From positions 6,968-46,541 of the forward strand of contig PHBH01000072.1 of NCBI GenBank assembly GCA_002840535.1: 39,574 nucleotides of DNA. Reading direction: 5' to 3'. Shown piece after piece: positions 1 to 9,266 of this stretch. The DNA comes from Deltaproteobacteria bacterium HGW-Deltaproteobacteria-15. Lineage in GTDB: Bacteria > Desulfobacterota > DSM-4660 > Desulfatiglandales > HGW-15. Numbering within the stretch: position 1 is the first letter of the stretch; the number at the start of each line of letters is the position of its first letter. A program made the translations under genes and the position numbers. Under the pieces are notes generated by a model. It was not told the origin of the DNA, did no database searches, and saw nothing but the letters and a program-made list of their open reading frames with translations.

Positions 1-161
1 AGTAGCGGCAAATAGCCGTGGACGAGGTGGCTAGGTGCCTTTGTACTTCTCAGATTCGACACCGCCAGCCAGACCACCGGAATGTAGGCAACCATGGCCC
101 CCGCCATCACAGCCCACAAAACAAAAAGCCGCTTCGTCAATTGCCGCATCAATGCATTCAT
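1..161 (-). CDS. Partial putative membrane protein (N-terminus only)
   Basis: An open frame on the minus strand begins with ATG at 161 and runs without a stop to the window edge, about 53 codons. The translation starts MNALMRQLTKRLFVLWAVMAG. It has a basic N-terminus followed by one hydrophobic stretch (about residues 12-35), which looks like a transmembrane segment or uncleaved signal anchor. A purine-rich GGTGAG lies just upstream but very close to the ATG; the in-frame ATG 12 bases further in would be better spaced. I do not recognise the family, and the rest of the gene is outside the window. It could be a chance frame, so confidence is modest. Confidence 0.4.
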   Translation of the reverse strand, partial: MNALMRQLTKRLFVLWAVMAGAMVAYIPVVWLAVSNLRSTKAPSHLVHGYLPL

Positions 162-352
162 CGCTCACCGCTAACAGTTAACTAGGTAGAAAGAGATCAT
201 CAAAGCGGACAGATTTTGCCTTAACCTCTTGGAACGGCAGGTTTTTGGCTCAAAAAAAGCCGCTCCAATATTCTCTTTCTGCCTAGCATGATGCTTGATT
301 GTTCTCGTAAGCCATTGGAGTCATAGATCCTTTGGCGATCCCCTGTCAGGTT

Positions 353-505
353 CTACAAATCGGCCGGGCTCTTGACGGTGAGCCCAGGCCTGTTGAGCAC
401 GTGAGTATAGATCATGGTGGTTGCAACATTGGCGTGTCCCAGGAGTTCTTGGACGGTTCTGATGTCGTAATGAGCCTCAAGAAGATGAGTGGCAAACGAG
501 TGAAG
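353..505 (-). pseudogene. C-terminal remnant of a tyrosine recombinase (integron-integrase-like)
   Basis: About 49 codons on the minus strand encode the end of a phage/integron-type tyrosine recombinase. The remnant begins at HSFATHLLEA, continues through TVQELLGHANVATTM, contains IYTHVLNRPG and stops after VKSPADL. The box-II His (LLGH) and the nucleophilic Tyr (IYTHV) are present. The Arg that normally precedes HSFATHLL is lost, and residues upstream of it read as low-complexity repeat translation, so the catalytic domain and N-terminus are gone. The ending THVLNRPG...VKSP resembles integron integrases and related chromosomal recombinases. It is a decayed gene, not a functional enzyme. It shows that a mobile or integron-like element once sat here. 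Confidence 0.7.
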
Positions 506-524
506 ATCCTTCAAGGCTTTAAAA

Positions 525-755
525 TGCAAAGCGCATAGAGCATGGCGAAGACGAAACCGCAAAGGGGCATAGCGCAGAGCGCATGGGGCACAAGGCAAGG
601 CCCGAGATCAGGGCTTACAAACGGAAAACCGGAATACGTTCCTTTTCTGGATGATGGGTTTCGCGGAGCTCAACCCATCCTACGGACTACATTCTCAAGA
701 ACCGAAAAGCGCAGAGCGCAAAGCGCATAGCCTGCAGCGGACCGCAAAGGGGCAA
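525..755. repeat. Dispersed low-complexity repeats with GATGGGTT hairpin
   Basis: Two related stretches (about 525-600 and 700-755) share GCAAAGCGCATAG and ACCGCAAAGGGGCA, so they are imperfect direct repeats. Between them, at 653-679, GATGGGTT pairs perfectly with AACCCATC across an 11-base loop. The same hairpin family recurs at 13229-13271, 16955-16981 and 17062-17087. No credible reading frame covers the region. The stretch from 756 to 990 shows no feature that I can support. Confidence 0.6.
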
Positions 756-990
756 AGTCCGCAAACTATGAGAGGGATTGTTTACTACGGGTTCCAGTTT
801 TAAGGCTTGCCGTAGGATATTTCAAGAAAAAAGCATGGATAGTAGGTTTGCGGTGGTTATGCGCTCCTGAGTTTTTGACCCATCATGACGGGATGAGTGC
901 AGGCTGTCTTGCGCTCCTCTCAATAACGGTGCATCGGCATATGATGCTGCGGGGGTGGCGGCTTGGGAGGTGTGACGCTTGACGGCGGCG

Positions 991-1803
991 TCACCGGTCG
1001 CACGGGGGGGACGTGTATCGGCGGGGGCACCGCCGGCCCGAATTCACGACGGGGCTTTCGGGAGGTGTTCCGGTCTGGGTCCCTGTCGTGAATTCGATTA
1101 CCTCCTCAAAGGAGCGTATCGCCTCGGCCGGTGCAGGGGTTACCTGCCCGGTCCGGCCGTTGTACATGTTCCCGGCAGTGACAATCCGTCCATCCACATC
1201 GACCACGCCTTCCCGGCACAAGCAGTCCATGAGGCTTCTGCGGTCATCCAGCAGGTACACATGGACGCCGAACGTGGTTCCCCTCACGCCGATGTTGCCG
1301 GAAGGGGTGGCAACAGTAAATCGGCCATCCTTGTAGCTGAAAAGGCGCATGGCATAGAACATGGCCTTTCCCTTCACCATCCTGAGAAAAGAACTCTTCC
1401 TCCCTTCCTCTTTCTGTTCTTCGAAACTCTCCAGGATGAATTCGGTCTCGGGAGCCACGGTGATGGTGTCCCCATCCAAGAGCTCGATATGGCATCGGGA
1501 TTCGGCCAGCGTGACCAGCGTGTCCTTTTCATAGACCGGGTCCCCTTGCATGCCGAAGTAGGCCTGCCTGCTTGCGCCGTGGACGATGACCACGTTTCCT
1601 TCCAGCCTGTGGATAACACCGACCTCCTTTTGGGAGGACGGGATGAAGCGGTCACTGGGCGAGAGATCTCTCAGTTCTTCCGGAAGCCGGTCAGGAGGGA
1701 CCGCCCCTCCCCGGTTTTCCTGTGCGCCGGCCTCGCAGAGGGATAAAGTCAACAGACAACCAGCGAACACCAGAGCGACAGCGGATCTGAAGCAAGAATT
1801 CAT
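991..1803 (-). CDS. Secreted FecR-domain protein
   Basis: This is a 270-aa exported protein of unknown precise function. The ATG at 1803 is chosen because GAGGTG sits five bases upstream; a GTG at 1809 is the alternative. Residues 1-27 form a signal peptide, with likely cleavage near AGA-Q. Residues about 61-215 read as a FecR domain: VGVIHRLEGNVVIVHG, then DTITVAPETEF, and the hallmark GNIGVRGTTFGVHV at 169-182. In the FecR family this domain is an all-beta periplasmic module, originally described as a signal relay to anti-sigma factors. Here there is no transmembrane anchor and no ECF sigma neighbour, so a surface or scaffolding role is more likely. The tail is Pro/Arg-rich. It follows two other secreted proteins on the same strand and is probably co-transcribed. 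The large neighbour carries the same GVRGT motif. Confidence 0.8.
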   Translation of the reverse strand: MNSCFRSAVALVFAGCLLTLSLCEAGAQENRGGAVPPDRLPEELRDLSPSDRFIPSSQKEVGVIHRLEGNVVIVHGASRQAYFGMQGDPVYEKDTLVTLAESRCHIELLDGDTITVAPETEFILESFEEQKEEGRKSSFLRMVKGKAMFYAMRLFSYKDGRFTVATPSGNIGVRGTTFGVHVYLLDDRRSLMDCLCREGVVDVDGRIVTAGNMYNGRTGQVTPAPAEAIRSFEEVIEFTTGTQTGTPPESPVVNSGRRCPRRYTSPPCDR

Positions 1804-2018
1804 TTCCACACCTCGTTTACCCCTTCAACCACTCGAGTACCCATAAACTATTGCATCACGCTTGTAAACAACAATGCCCATCCGGGAACCCCCCGTATAA
1901 GCTCTAAAAAAATCGTGATCTCTCACAGTGTCACGGAGGTCACAGAGAAGAGCACGTTCCCAGTCTGGCCAAAGGCGGAGGAGCCGAATCGCACTGCTTC
2001 AGACTGAGGATTTCTTCT

Positions 2019-2048
2019 CCTCCCCTTATCATAAATCATAAGGGGAGG
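2019..2048. repeat. Perfect 11-bp stem-loop between FecR genes
   Basis: CCTCCCCTTAT pairs perfectly with ATAAGGGGAGG across an 8-base loop. It lies 11 bases beyond the stop codon of the large FecR-domain gene. No T-run follows on either strand, so it is not a canonical intrinsic terminator. It may stabilise an mRNA 3' end or be a member of a dispersed palindrome family. The rest of the 1804-2058 gap shows only a CACGGAGGTCACAGAG-type repeat fragment near 1930-1955. Confidence 0.55.
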
Positions 2049-2058
2049 CCGGGAGGGG

Positions 2059-5000
2059 TCACTGACCCGGAAAAACATCTTCCAGGGCCTTTAGAATGCG
2101 GCTGGTGGAGACTTTGAACTGAGGATCCTTACACAGTTGATTACTCCTCCTTGCATGGCCAAGGCTGCGTTTGACCCACTCATCAGCCGGCTCCTGCATC
2201 TTGTTTTCGGTGGCGTGCATCATTTCGGTGAATGACATCAGCGCCAGGCACATTTCCGTGACCGATTGAATGTCAGGCAGGTCCGGAGCGGAATAGAGCA
2301 CCTGGCGGAGATCGTTCAGCACCGCTGATGCCTTTACGCCCGCCTTGAACAGCTCGCCCTTGTCAACCAGGTCGAGCGCCTCCTGCATGATCTTCAGGGA
2401 TGCAGCATACTTCTGTGTGGCGGGCTTCTTCTCCAGCCGGCCCGGGGCTTTTATTTCAACATCCCCTTCTGCCGTCTTCTTCTTGCGGGTGATGAACTCC
2501 ACCCGGTACTTGCCGGGGTTGATCGGCTCCCCGCCAGTGACAATCTGCCCGTCGAAGTACTCCGCCTGCGGCAGAATGAAATGGTTTCCAGAGCTGATTT
2601 TCTGGTTGCCAAGATACCAGTTGATGGTGACCGGGGTTTTTTTGCTGACTTTGGCCGGGACCCGGGCAATCAGGTTGTGGGTGCCGTATTTGAATTCCCG
2701 CCCGACCATCACCGAAGAGTAGGTTCCGTAAGGGCTCCAACTGAAAGAGACCCCATCTGAGTGCGCAGGGGTTTTTTTCGCCTGATCGGCCGCAACGCCG
2801 GCAGAGCGATCAGTCTGCGTGGGGCCGCTAACCCTTTTCTTCTCAGCCGCGCTTTTCCGAGGAACGCTTGCCAGGGCCTGTTCATGGTTCCGCCTCTGGT
2901 CTTCCAGCCGGCTCCAGTGGCTCCTCAATCGTGCCTGAGCATCGAAGGGGGCTTGCTCCAGTTTCGGTTCCCCCTTTCGGGCAATCATCTTCTGTCCTGG
3001 AACCAGGTAGCCGATGTCGCTGCCGGTGCGGGTTTCTACCACTCCCTCGTAGAGGTAGGTCTCCGTAGTGCTGTCGCTGCCGACGTTGACCTCAAAGCTG
3101 GTCCCGCGCACACCGACCGCTGCCGTCTGGGTGATCACCAGGAATTCTCTGCCGCGCTTGCTGACCCTGACATGGACACCGGCCCGATAGATAAGCAAGG
3201 TGGATTCATCCTGAAACTCCACCTCTGCGTCCGGCTTGATGGCAAGGAAAGCCCCGTCCGAGGCAAAGGTGACGGAAACCCCTGTTGCATCGGCGCTGGT
3301 CTTGATGGCGTCGCGGGGATAGATCAGGGTGTAATCCTCGCTGATTTTTTTCCATTCCTCGGTTCCTGAGCGTTTGATGCTGACCGACCCGCTGCCGACA
3401 CGGAGGGTCATTTCGGCGATCTGTATCGGGTGTGCCTCCTCCTGCTTGGGTTCTTCGGGTTCGATGACGCCTTTTTCCATCTGCGACATAAGGGTCTGGG
3501 CCTGATCCCATTTCTGCGGATCGATTTCCGGAACCTGCTTCACGGCCTCGGGAACGGGTTTTTTGGGCGCTTTCAGCTGTTCAAGCAGTTTTCTCACCTT
3601 GGAATTGTTCGGGTCCGCCTGCAGGGCCCGCTCGTATTGCTGGATAACCATCTTGTCGCAGAACATCTTGTTGTAGGCGTGGTTCCCCCAGAGCGCCTTT
3701 CTGGTCAGCTCCCGCCAGACGGCGGCGCTGTCGGCGTAAGCCTCGGAAAGCCGGGCTTTCACGTACCTGTTTTGAGGAATCGACTGATCGGCCTTCAGGA
3801 CCAGTTGAACGGCCAGATCGAAGAAATCCTGTTTGGCCTTATTTGCGAACACCCGTCCGGCATAGTTGCTCAGTTTATAGGCAATCAGGTGAAAGAGTCC
3901 GCCCTTGTTTTCCACGTACTGTGCCTTTTCCGCAATCGCGACCGCAGAGCGCAGGATATCCAGGCTCTCCTGTTTAGGGTTGGCGGGTTGCAAGGTCGTC
4001 CTGCCGGGTCCGGTATTGCCGGACCAGTACGGGCGGTCGAACGCCTTGTCTGCCGCCTCCAGCTTCGGGTTGATCTCCTGCAGGAGTTTGAAGAGTTCCA
4101 GTTTCTGAAGCTGCGCGTAATCGTCTTTCTCTTTGCTGCCGGGATCGGCCTGAGCGGGACCCGGGGGTTGCTCAGGAACTGCAGGCAGGGCAGGGGCGGC
4201 AATCTGAACCGATCCCAGTGCGGCACGGAGGAGCGGGGTCATTTCGGCCGGGGGAATCTCGGGTCCAGCCATATCCTGTTTCAGGAGACCGGAGAGGTGC
4301 GCATTTTCCGTTGGGATGTTCCGGAGGTTCTGGTACGCGAGCTTACCGGACTCGATGCCAACGCCGCTTTTCCGGTGATAAGAGTACCTGACCACCTTTC
4401 CGCCCTCGTCAAAACGGGCATCGACCCCGTCGTTGTGCGTCCTTCCCCGAACAGTCACCCAGCTGGGCTTGCCGCTGGTGAACCACCCAACGGACAAAGC
4501 AATGTGGCCAAAGGAATGAAGCGACCTGGAAGAGGGGTTTTTCATCTCCTTGTCGTGCCAGCTCAGGCTGGCAACTTTGCGGTGATCAAGCACGTAATCG
4601 ACCGAAGTGGAATCTCTGCCGAAAGCGATGCTCCAGATCTGTGCCCCTGAAGGAACACGCATGGATCCAATATCCGAACCGATTCCTTGGGGATCGGGAT
4701 GCGAATCGGGTGCAACACCGGGGCGGGTCTTCGGGATTGTTCCCAGGATTTCGGCCTCCGGCCAGTCCGGATGGGCTGAACGCTGTTTTCTGTATACGTC
4801 GGCAGTGCATTCTTTCTGGTCGGCGCAGTAATAGGATGTCAGTTTATTGCTGAGGCGAGGGCCGACAGAGTTGTAGATGCTTGAGAATACGCCCGCTTCT
4901 TTCCTGGCTTCCTTCAGTTCAAAAAACGACAGTTCGCCCGTGGAGCGGTCCCAGGCGCGATTGATTTTTCTTCCGCCCCTCCGGATGGTCTCATTTTCAA

Positions 5001-6921
5001 GAATGGGTCGGCCGCCCGCCGGAATGAACCACATCCTCTCGCCGATCTCCCCATGAATTTCTGGATGAAAGTAATGCTCGTAGTAGAAAATTCCCTGAGG
5101 TTCCTTGGAATAACTTGCCTCGACGAGCTTTACTGCGTCTGCGGGAATGTTGATCTGGCGCCAGGGGATCTCTTCCTTACGGGCGATTGCAGCGAGATCG
5201 GGCGGCACGTTTTCCTTCGGGATTTCGCGCCACTTCTCCTCCTTGTACAGATCGGCAGGCGCCAGGGACTTGTCGGAACCGGCTTTTTGCCTGTACTCGG
5301 CCTCTGAGAGCGCAACCCCGTCAATATAAAAATGCACGGAACCGACCGTGCCGTCCATGTTATAGGCGGCTGCCGGCCCGGTTTGCCTGTCGTTTCTGAA
5401 AAAAGTCAGGTAAGTCGTCCGGACGGTCCCCGTTTTTACATCGAACGCAAAGCGTCTGGAAGGACCATGCTTGATGGCCAGATTATCCATGGCATCTTCA
5501 TTCAACGGGAATCTCAGCTGGGGATCCTGGTATCTCCTGAAACCCACTGTCCTGCCGGCAACCCGGTACCGGACAAAATATGCCATATCGTACATCCAAT
5601 CCTTTTCGGCCTGGGCGGGAATTGAATTTTCCCAGTATTTGTCGCTGCTCCTGGTCGGTGAAACAGCTGCGGTCGAAGGGGGGACAGGATCGTTCTTGGG
5701 GCGGGTCGCTTTCTCGGGCAGAGGACGCTTAACCGCACCGGCCGGCGCCTGTTTTTCCACTGCCGGGGGTTCAGCTTCGCGTTGTTCCTCTTTCTGCTCG
5801 ATGCCGGCAAAGGCCTGGGCTTTCTGATCGCCCGGGGAAGGGTCGCGTGCAACTTCTTGAGTCTTGGAGGGGCTGGCCTTGCAGGACTCATTGTAGACCT
5901 TGGTGAAGATCGAGGAAACGACGCGGGTAAAATCGCTCCAAGCTTCATTGTGCCATTCCAGGAACTTGGGCTTCTGCTCCTTGTCGCTCGAGGATTTGAT
6001 GTTGCCGGAAACCTGTTTCCAGTCCGTGCGCGCCCTCTGCCTGATCTCCTCAAAGCTCTTCTTGAAGTCCGGGCATTTGATGTCGTCTTCCCCGAACTCC
6101 CGACACGCCTTTTCCACTTCCTTCTTGAAGGGCTCGTAGTTCCATGTGTATCTCGAATCCCCGAATGCAAGCTTTCCTGTCTTCCCGCTGTCCAGATCGT
6201 CGCCGGTCTTTTTTATCCTGCGAAGGAGAGCGGCGAAGCGGTCTCCCTCTTCGGCGTTCGCCTTCATGTAACTGAGCGCGGGCTCTACCGCAGCAAGTGT
6301 TTTCTTTGCCCGCGACTGCAGTTGTTTCATCTGTGCTTCCATGAGGTCGGTCTGGAGCCCCTGCAGATGGGCTTCCTCGATCTTCACATAGTTTTCGATG
6401 AAGCCGTCAACCCCCTCCTTGGCGCTCATGAACGCATCCCCGTATTGCTGGGTACCCACGCTTTCCACCACGTCCTTGATGGTCTTGACAGCATCGTAGG
6501 TCGTTTTGAGGTAGGCCCAGGCTTTGTCCTGCTTGTCCAGCGTGCGCATGCTCGCAAGGCCGCTCATGGCCTCTCGGGCGTTCCTGTAGGCGCGCTGAGC
6601 TCGTTCATGCCTGTCTTGCCAGTAGGCCGAGGTCAGCTCCGGCCGCAACCTGAGATCGAGATTCAACTTGAACGACGGGTTCTCACGCTTCGCCTTGCTC
6701 AGCTGGTCTTCGAGCTCGAAATTGACCTGGTGCTCAATGTAGCGGTTCAGATCGTTCAGTCTTCCGATCGCGCTTTTGAGCTCTTTTTTTTCAGCCAGAG
6801 CGTTGATTTCAGCCACTTCGGATTTTATGTGGCCGGCAAAGTCGTCGAGTGCGGAGCCCAGCGCCGAGCCGGGTGCATAAAGGGCGGATACGGTCATCAG
6901 GAGCAGAAGGATTCTTTTCAT
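2059..6921 (-). CDS. Giant secreted FecR-domain multidomain protein
   Basis: This is a 1620-aa exported protein. The ATG at 6921 (MKRILLLLMTVSALYAPG) is chosen over an upstream TTG because it opens a clear signal peptide and is preceded by GGGA. Approximate order: signal peptide; a charged helical/coiled-coil region (to about residue 310); a Pro/Lys-rich linker (about 360-420); a mixed region with Trp/Tyr-rich beta stretches; a helical TPR-like segment with ALQADPNNSKVRKLLEQL; a FecR domain (about 1165-1295) with MTLRVGSGSVSIKRSG and VGVRGTSFEVNV; another linker; a beta domain; and a helical C-terminus. I do not recognise a full-length family. The architecture suggests a periplasmic or cell-surface scaffold. 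The secreted MORN-like gene ends 68 bases upstream and the smaller FecR gene follows, so the three probably form one operon. No catalytic motif is visible. Confidence 0.75.
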   Translation of the reverse strand: MKRILLLLMTVSALYAPGSALGSALDDFAGHIKSEVAEINALAEKKELKSAIGRLNDLNRYIEHQVNFELEDQLSKAKRENPSFKLNLDLRLRPELTSAYWQDRHERAQRAYRNAREAMSGLASMRTLDKQDKAWAYLKTTYDAVKTIKDVVESVGTQQYGDAFMSAKEGVDGFIENYVKIEEAHLQGLQTDLMEAQMKQLQSRAKKTLAAVEPALSYMKANAEEGDRFAALLRRIKKTGDDLDSGKTGKLAFGDSRYTWNYEPFKKEVEKACREFGEDDIKCPDFKKSFEEIRQRARTDWKQVSGNIKSSSDKEQKPKFLEWHNEAWSDFTRVVSSIFTKVYNESCKASPSKTQEVARDPSPGDQKAQAFAGIEQKEEQREAEPPAVEKQAPAGAVKRPLPEKATRPKNDPVPPSTAAVSPTRSSDKYWENSIPAQAEKDWMYDMAYFVRYRVAGRTVGFRRYQDPQLRFPLNEDAMDNLAIKHGPSRRFAFDVKTGTVRTTYLTFFRNDRQTGPAAAYNMDGTVGSVHFYIDGVALSEAEYRQKAGSDKSLAPADLYKEEKWREIPKENVPPDLAAIARKEEIPWRQINIPADAVKLVEASYSKEPQGIFYYEHYFHPEIHGEIGERMWFIPAGGRPILENETIRRGGRKINRAWDRSTGELSFFELKEARKEAGVFSSIYNSVGPRLSNKLTSYYCADQKECTADVYRKQRSAHPDWPEAEILGTIPKTRPGVAPDSHPDPQGIGSDIGSMRVPSGAQIWSIAFGRDSTSVDYVLDHRKVASLSWHDKEMKNPSSRSLHSFGHIALSVGWFTSGKPSWVTVRGRTHNDGVDARFDEGGKVVRYSYHRKSGVGIESGKLAYQNLRNIPTENAHLSGLLKQDMAGPEIPPAEMTPLLRAALGSVQIAAPALPAVPEQPPGPAQADPGSKEKDDYAQLQKLELFKLLQEINPKLEAADKAFDRPYWSGNTGPGRTTLQPANPKQESLDILRSAVAIAEKAQYVENKGGLFHLIAYKLSNYAGRVFANKAKQDFFDLAVQLVLKADQSIPQNRYVKARLSEAYADSAAVWRELTRKALWGNHAYNKMFCDKMVIQQYERALQADPNNSKVRKLLEQLKAPKKPVPEAVKQVPEIDPQKWDQAQTLMSQMEKGVIEPEEPKQEEAHPIQIAEMTLRVGSGSVSIKRSGTEEWKKISEDYTLIYPRDAIKTSADATGVSVTFASDGAFLAIKPDAEVEFQDESTLLIYRAGVHVRVSKRGREFLVITQTAAVGVRGTSFEVNVGSDSTTETYLYEGVVETRTGSDIGYLVPGQKMIARKGEPKLEQAPFDAQARLRSHWSRLEDQRRNHEQALASVPRKSAAEKKRVSGPTQTDRSAGVAADQAKKTPAHSDGVSFSWSPYGTYSSVMVGREFKYGTHNLIARVPAKVSKKTPVTINWYLGNQKISSGNHFILPQAEYFDGQIVTGGEPINPGKYRVEFITRKKKTAEGDVEIKAPGRLEKKPATQKYAASLKIMQEALDLVDKGELFKAGVKASAVLNDLRQVLYSAPDLPDIQSVTEMCLALMSFTEMMHATENKMQEPADEWVKRSLGHARRSNQLCKDPQFKVSTSRILKALEDVFPGQ

Positions 6922-6989
6922 GGCTTGTCCCGAGTGCAATTGAATTTGGATTGGCAGTACAGTCAGGAAGTCTTTCAGCGAGGAGAAAG

Positions 6990-8789
6990 TCAGTATTCAA
7001 CCCGTTTGGCAGAGCCGTCTTCGAGGTATTGTGTCCCCACCAGCTTGCCGTCTTTATTTGTCAGTTCGCTGCGAACTTTTCCGGAGGCGAAATAGAATGT
7101 CTGTTTCATCTCCACACCGTTTTCCCAGTGGCTCTCCTGTTCGATCTGTCCGGTGCGGTAGTAGGTTCTAAGCAGGCCGTGCCGGACGCCTTTCATCGTA
7201 TGTTCCACGCGGCTCAGGAGGTGGTTTTTTTCGCGCAGCCAGCTGACCTCGGCGCCGTCCGGCTTGTTGTCGCGATAGGTGGAGATCTTGGCAAGTGTGC
7301 CGTCCGTGTCCCAGAAGCGGCAGACTCCCTGCTTGTACATCCCTTCGTAGTAATCTACGTTGCTGACTGATCCGTCCCTCCAAAATTCGACATAGACGCG
7401 CCCTTTGCCATCGGGACGCATGATGGCGAGTCCCCTGCAGAGAGCGCCTTCATAGGACTGCGTTGCGACGATTTTGCCGCCCTTCTTGTATTCTTTGACT
7501 ATCCGGCCTCCTGAAGCGCTTTTTTCTTCCATGGAGTCGTACTGGGGCAATGGAAAAGCGGAGACATCGGGCCGGGCGGAAAGGCTCCTTGGTATGTTGT
7601 TCCAGGTGTACGGTGTGAAGATGGGAAATTGGTTGAAGTCCACCGAACTGACCGAAGAGATGGCCGGGGCACTCAGGTTGTCCGTCGATTCGGCCCGAAC
7701 GTTCCCGGTCGCCGCCGGTTCGATGTTGGACCCCCTGTCAGAGGATTTCATGGCTGTCGCGCTCTTCAGGAGCTGTTCGTAGTGGAGATTGATTTCATCC
7801 AGAAGCTGGTCCGGCCCGACAAAGCTGATCGCCGCGACATTGGGGCCGGGAAGATCCAGCACCAGGTACTGAAAGTGGGTCAGCTGCGTCGGCTGCTGGA
7901 GCGTAAAATGGAGGGTGTACCCGGGCATACCGTTGACCTTTGTGGGTTTGTTGGAAAGCAGCTTGGCCGCATCGCTCCCCCTGACCTGTGAAACGAGACC
8001 TTCGAATACCGACTTGCCGGTATTCCCGGCGCTGCGCATCATGGTTTGAACAACCATGACCACTTTAGATCCGCCGGCATTGGGGTCAGCCCACTGACTC
8101 TGTCCCTCGGACTGCTGAAAACGACGAAAGTGCTGAGGATAAAGAAATTCGAGCCCGCTGTCATCGATGGAGAGGGTCAGGTACTGGAAGACCCCGGCAT
8201 TCTCTTTGGTTGGCGACCCGTCGGTCCTGGATACGACGTCCGCAGGGGCCGCCTTGTCGGAAGCCGTTGACTGGGGCTTTGCCGCAGCCTTCCGGGGTGA
8301 CTGGAGACTTAACAGTGCGCTGCGCAGCATTTTCGCATCGCCCTTCCGATCAATCGAGTGCAGCACAAATGCCTGTTTCGGCGAGGTATAAAAGAGTGCC
8401 AGGATGCGGACCCTCACCTTGCCGTCGCTTGCCTTATACCGCCTGAACAGGGTAGGGCGACCCGCAACTTTCTTCTTGTCGCTTCCAACCTGCTCCAGGT
8501 TTTGCAGAGCCTGGCGCATCTTGTTCTCGTAATCGGTCGCCAGGTCCTCGTCCGAGATTCCGGCGGCAGCCTGGATAACCTGAATACTGGCTTCTCCCCC
8601 CGGCGAAAGACAGTTAAGCAGGATGTTGGGGGCGTTGTCCGGTTGAGAGATATTGAAGTCATCGGGGATATCGAGGGTGTAGCCGGTCTTGGAAATGGGA
8701 ACCGTCTTCGCTGACACGGAGGGGACTAAAAGGCAGAGCAGGGTGCATATTATCGACCCTGCTCCAAGAAACCTGAATGAGAGCTTCAT
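6990..8789 (-). CDS. Secreted protein with two PsbP/DUF1795-like domains and MORN-like repeats
   Basis: This is a 599-aa exported protein. The ATG at 8789 is supported by AAGGAG eight bases upstream and opens a signal peptide (MKLSFRFLGAGS... ending near VSA-K). Two similar alpha/beta segments follow, about residues 34-170 (GYTLDIPDDF...) and 205-360 (LEFLYPQHF...). Each has amphipathic strands and a helix with LL or LLKSA near its end, which suggests a duplicated MOG1/PsbP/DUF1795-type fold; this is inferred by eye. The C-terminal 150 residues contain degenerate repeats of about 22-25 aa of the type FWDTDGTLAKISTY, YYRTGQIEQESHW and YFASGKVRSELTNKDGK. These match the MORN-variant repeats seen in YwqK-like proteins. 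It is the first gene of the secreted-protein cluster behind the promoter at 8921-8950. Its function is unknown, and an envelope location is likely. Confidence 0.78.
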   Translation of the reverse strand: MKLSFRFLGAGSIICTLLCLLVPSVSAKTVPISKTGYTLDIPDDFNISQPDNAPNILLNCLSPGGEASIQVIQAAAGISDEDLATDYENKMRQALQNLEQVGSDKKKVAGRPTLFRRYKASDGKVRVRILALFYTSPKQAFVLHSIDRKGDAKMLRSALLSLQSPRKAAAKPQSTASDKAAPADVVSRTDGSPTKENAGVFQYLTLSIDDSGLEFLYPQHFRRFQQSEGQSQWADPNAGGSKVVMVVQTMMRSAGNTGKSVFEGLVSQVRGSDAAKLLSNKPTKVNGMPGYTLHFTLQQPTQLTHFQYLVLDLPGPNVAAISFVGPDQLLDEINLHYEQLLKSATAMKSSDRGSNIEPAATGNVRAESTDNLSAPAISSVSSVDFNQFPIFTPYTWNNIPRSLSARPDVSAFPLPQYDSMEEKSASGGRIVKEYKKGGKIVATQSYEGALCRGLAIMRPDGKGRVYVEFWRDGSVSNVDYYEGMYKQGVCRFWDTDGTLAKISTYRDNKPDGAEVSWLREKNHLLSRVEHTMKGVRHGLLRTYYRTGQIEQESHWENGVEMKQTFYFASGKVRSELTNKDGKLVGTQYLEDGSAKRVEY

Positions 8790-8920
8790 TGATACGACTC
8801 CTTGTTGAATAGTGTTGAACTCGGCGCAGATGACAGGCAACGGGTCGCATCCACTGCCGTCCCCATGGAAATTAAGGCTGCTTGAGTAAGTTATCGGACG
8901 CTGACTCCAGTAAATTGGCC

Positions 8921-8950
8921 CTTATATTTCAGGGCGATGAAGGTTGTCAA
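8921..8950 (-). promoter_or_regulatory. Sigma-70-type promoter for the secreted FecR/MORN cluster
   Basis: On the minus strand a perfect -35 TTGACA (8950-8945) is followed by an 18-base spacer and a -10 TATAAG (8926-8921, 5 of 6 matches). Transcription would begin near 8914, leaving a leader of about 125 bases before the ATG at 8789. Nothing else in 8951-9266 could be supported as a feature. Confidence 0.6.
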
Positions 8951-9266
8951 TGAATTTTGAACCGAGGGTGGGTCTCCGCAGCCGGGGTACACAGTAACTT
9001 CGCCGATACCTTCAAGCCCTGGGAATGCTGCTCGTTCAGCTAACCTTTCACTACCCCACCAATACACCTCTACCTACCCCGCATGTACATCTTCGGCTTA
9101 TGCTAAATAAGGACCACCTACCTGATTAATTCGTCAAAAAGCCTATTTCGCATACCGAAAGAGCGATTTACTCTAGGCATTACAGGGAGACTCAGGATCT
9201 TGGTGGGAATAGCAGCCGGAGATGGTAGAGGACCGCCGCCGCTGAAAGGGGCAAAGGGGTGAAAGA

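Noticed and set aside
164..180. CTAAC...GTTAACT as an integron attC or attI core
   Set aside because: The bases do not fit the RYYYAAC...GTTRRRY core properly, and no partner site was seen.
1750..1765. FAGC in the FecR protein's signal peptide as a lipobox
   Set aside because: Phe at the -3 position is unusual, and a better signal peptidase I site (AGA-Q) follows.
2019..2048. Stem-loop as an intrinsic terminator of the large FecR gene
   Set aside because: The stem is perfect, but no T-run follows on either strand.
3430..7095. Long plus-strand frames opposite the 1620-aa secreted protein
   Set aside because: They have no signal peptide logic, no motifs and no ribosome sites. The minus-strand frame has a signal peptide and a FecR domain.
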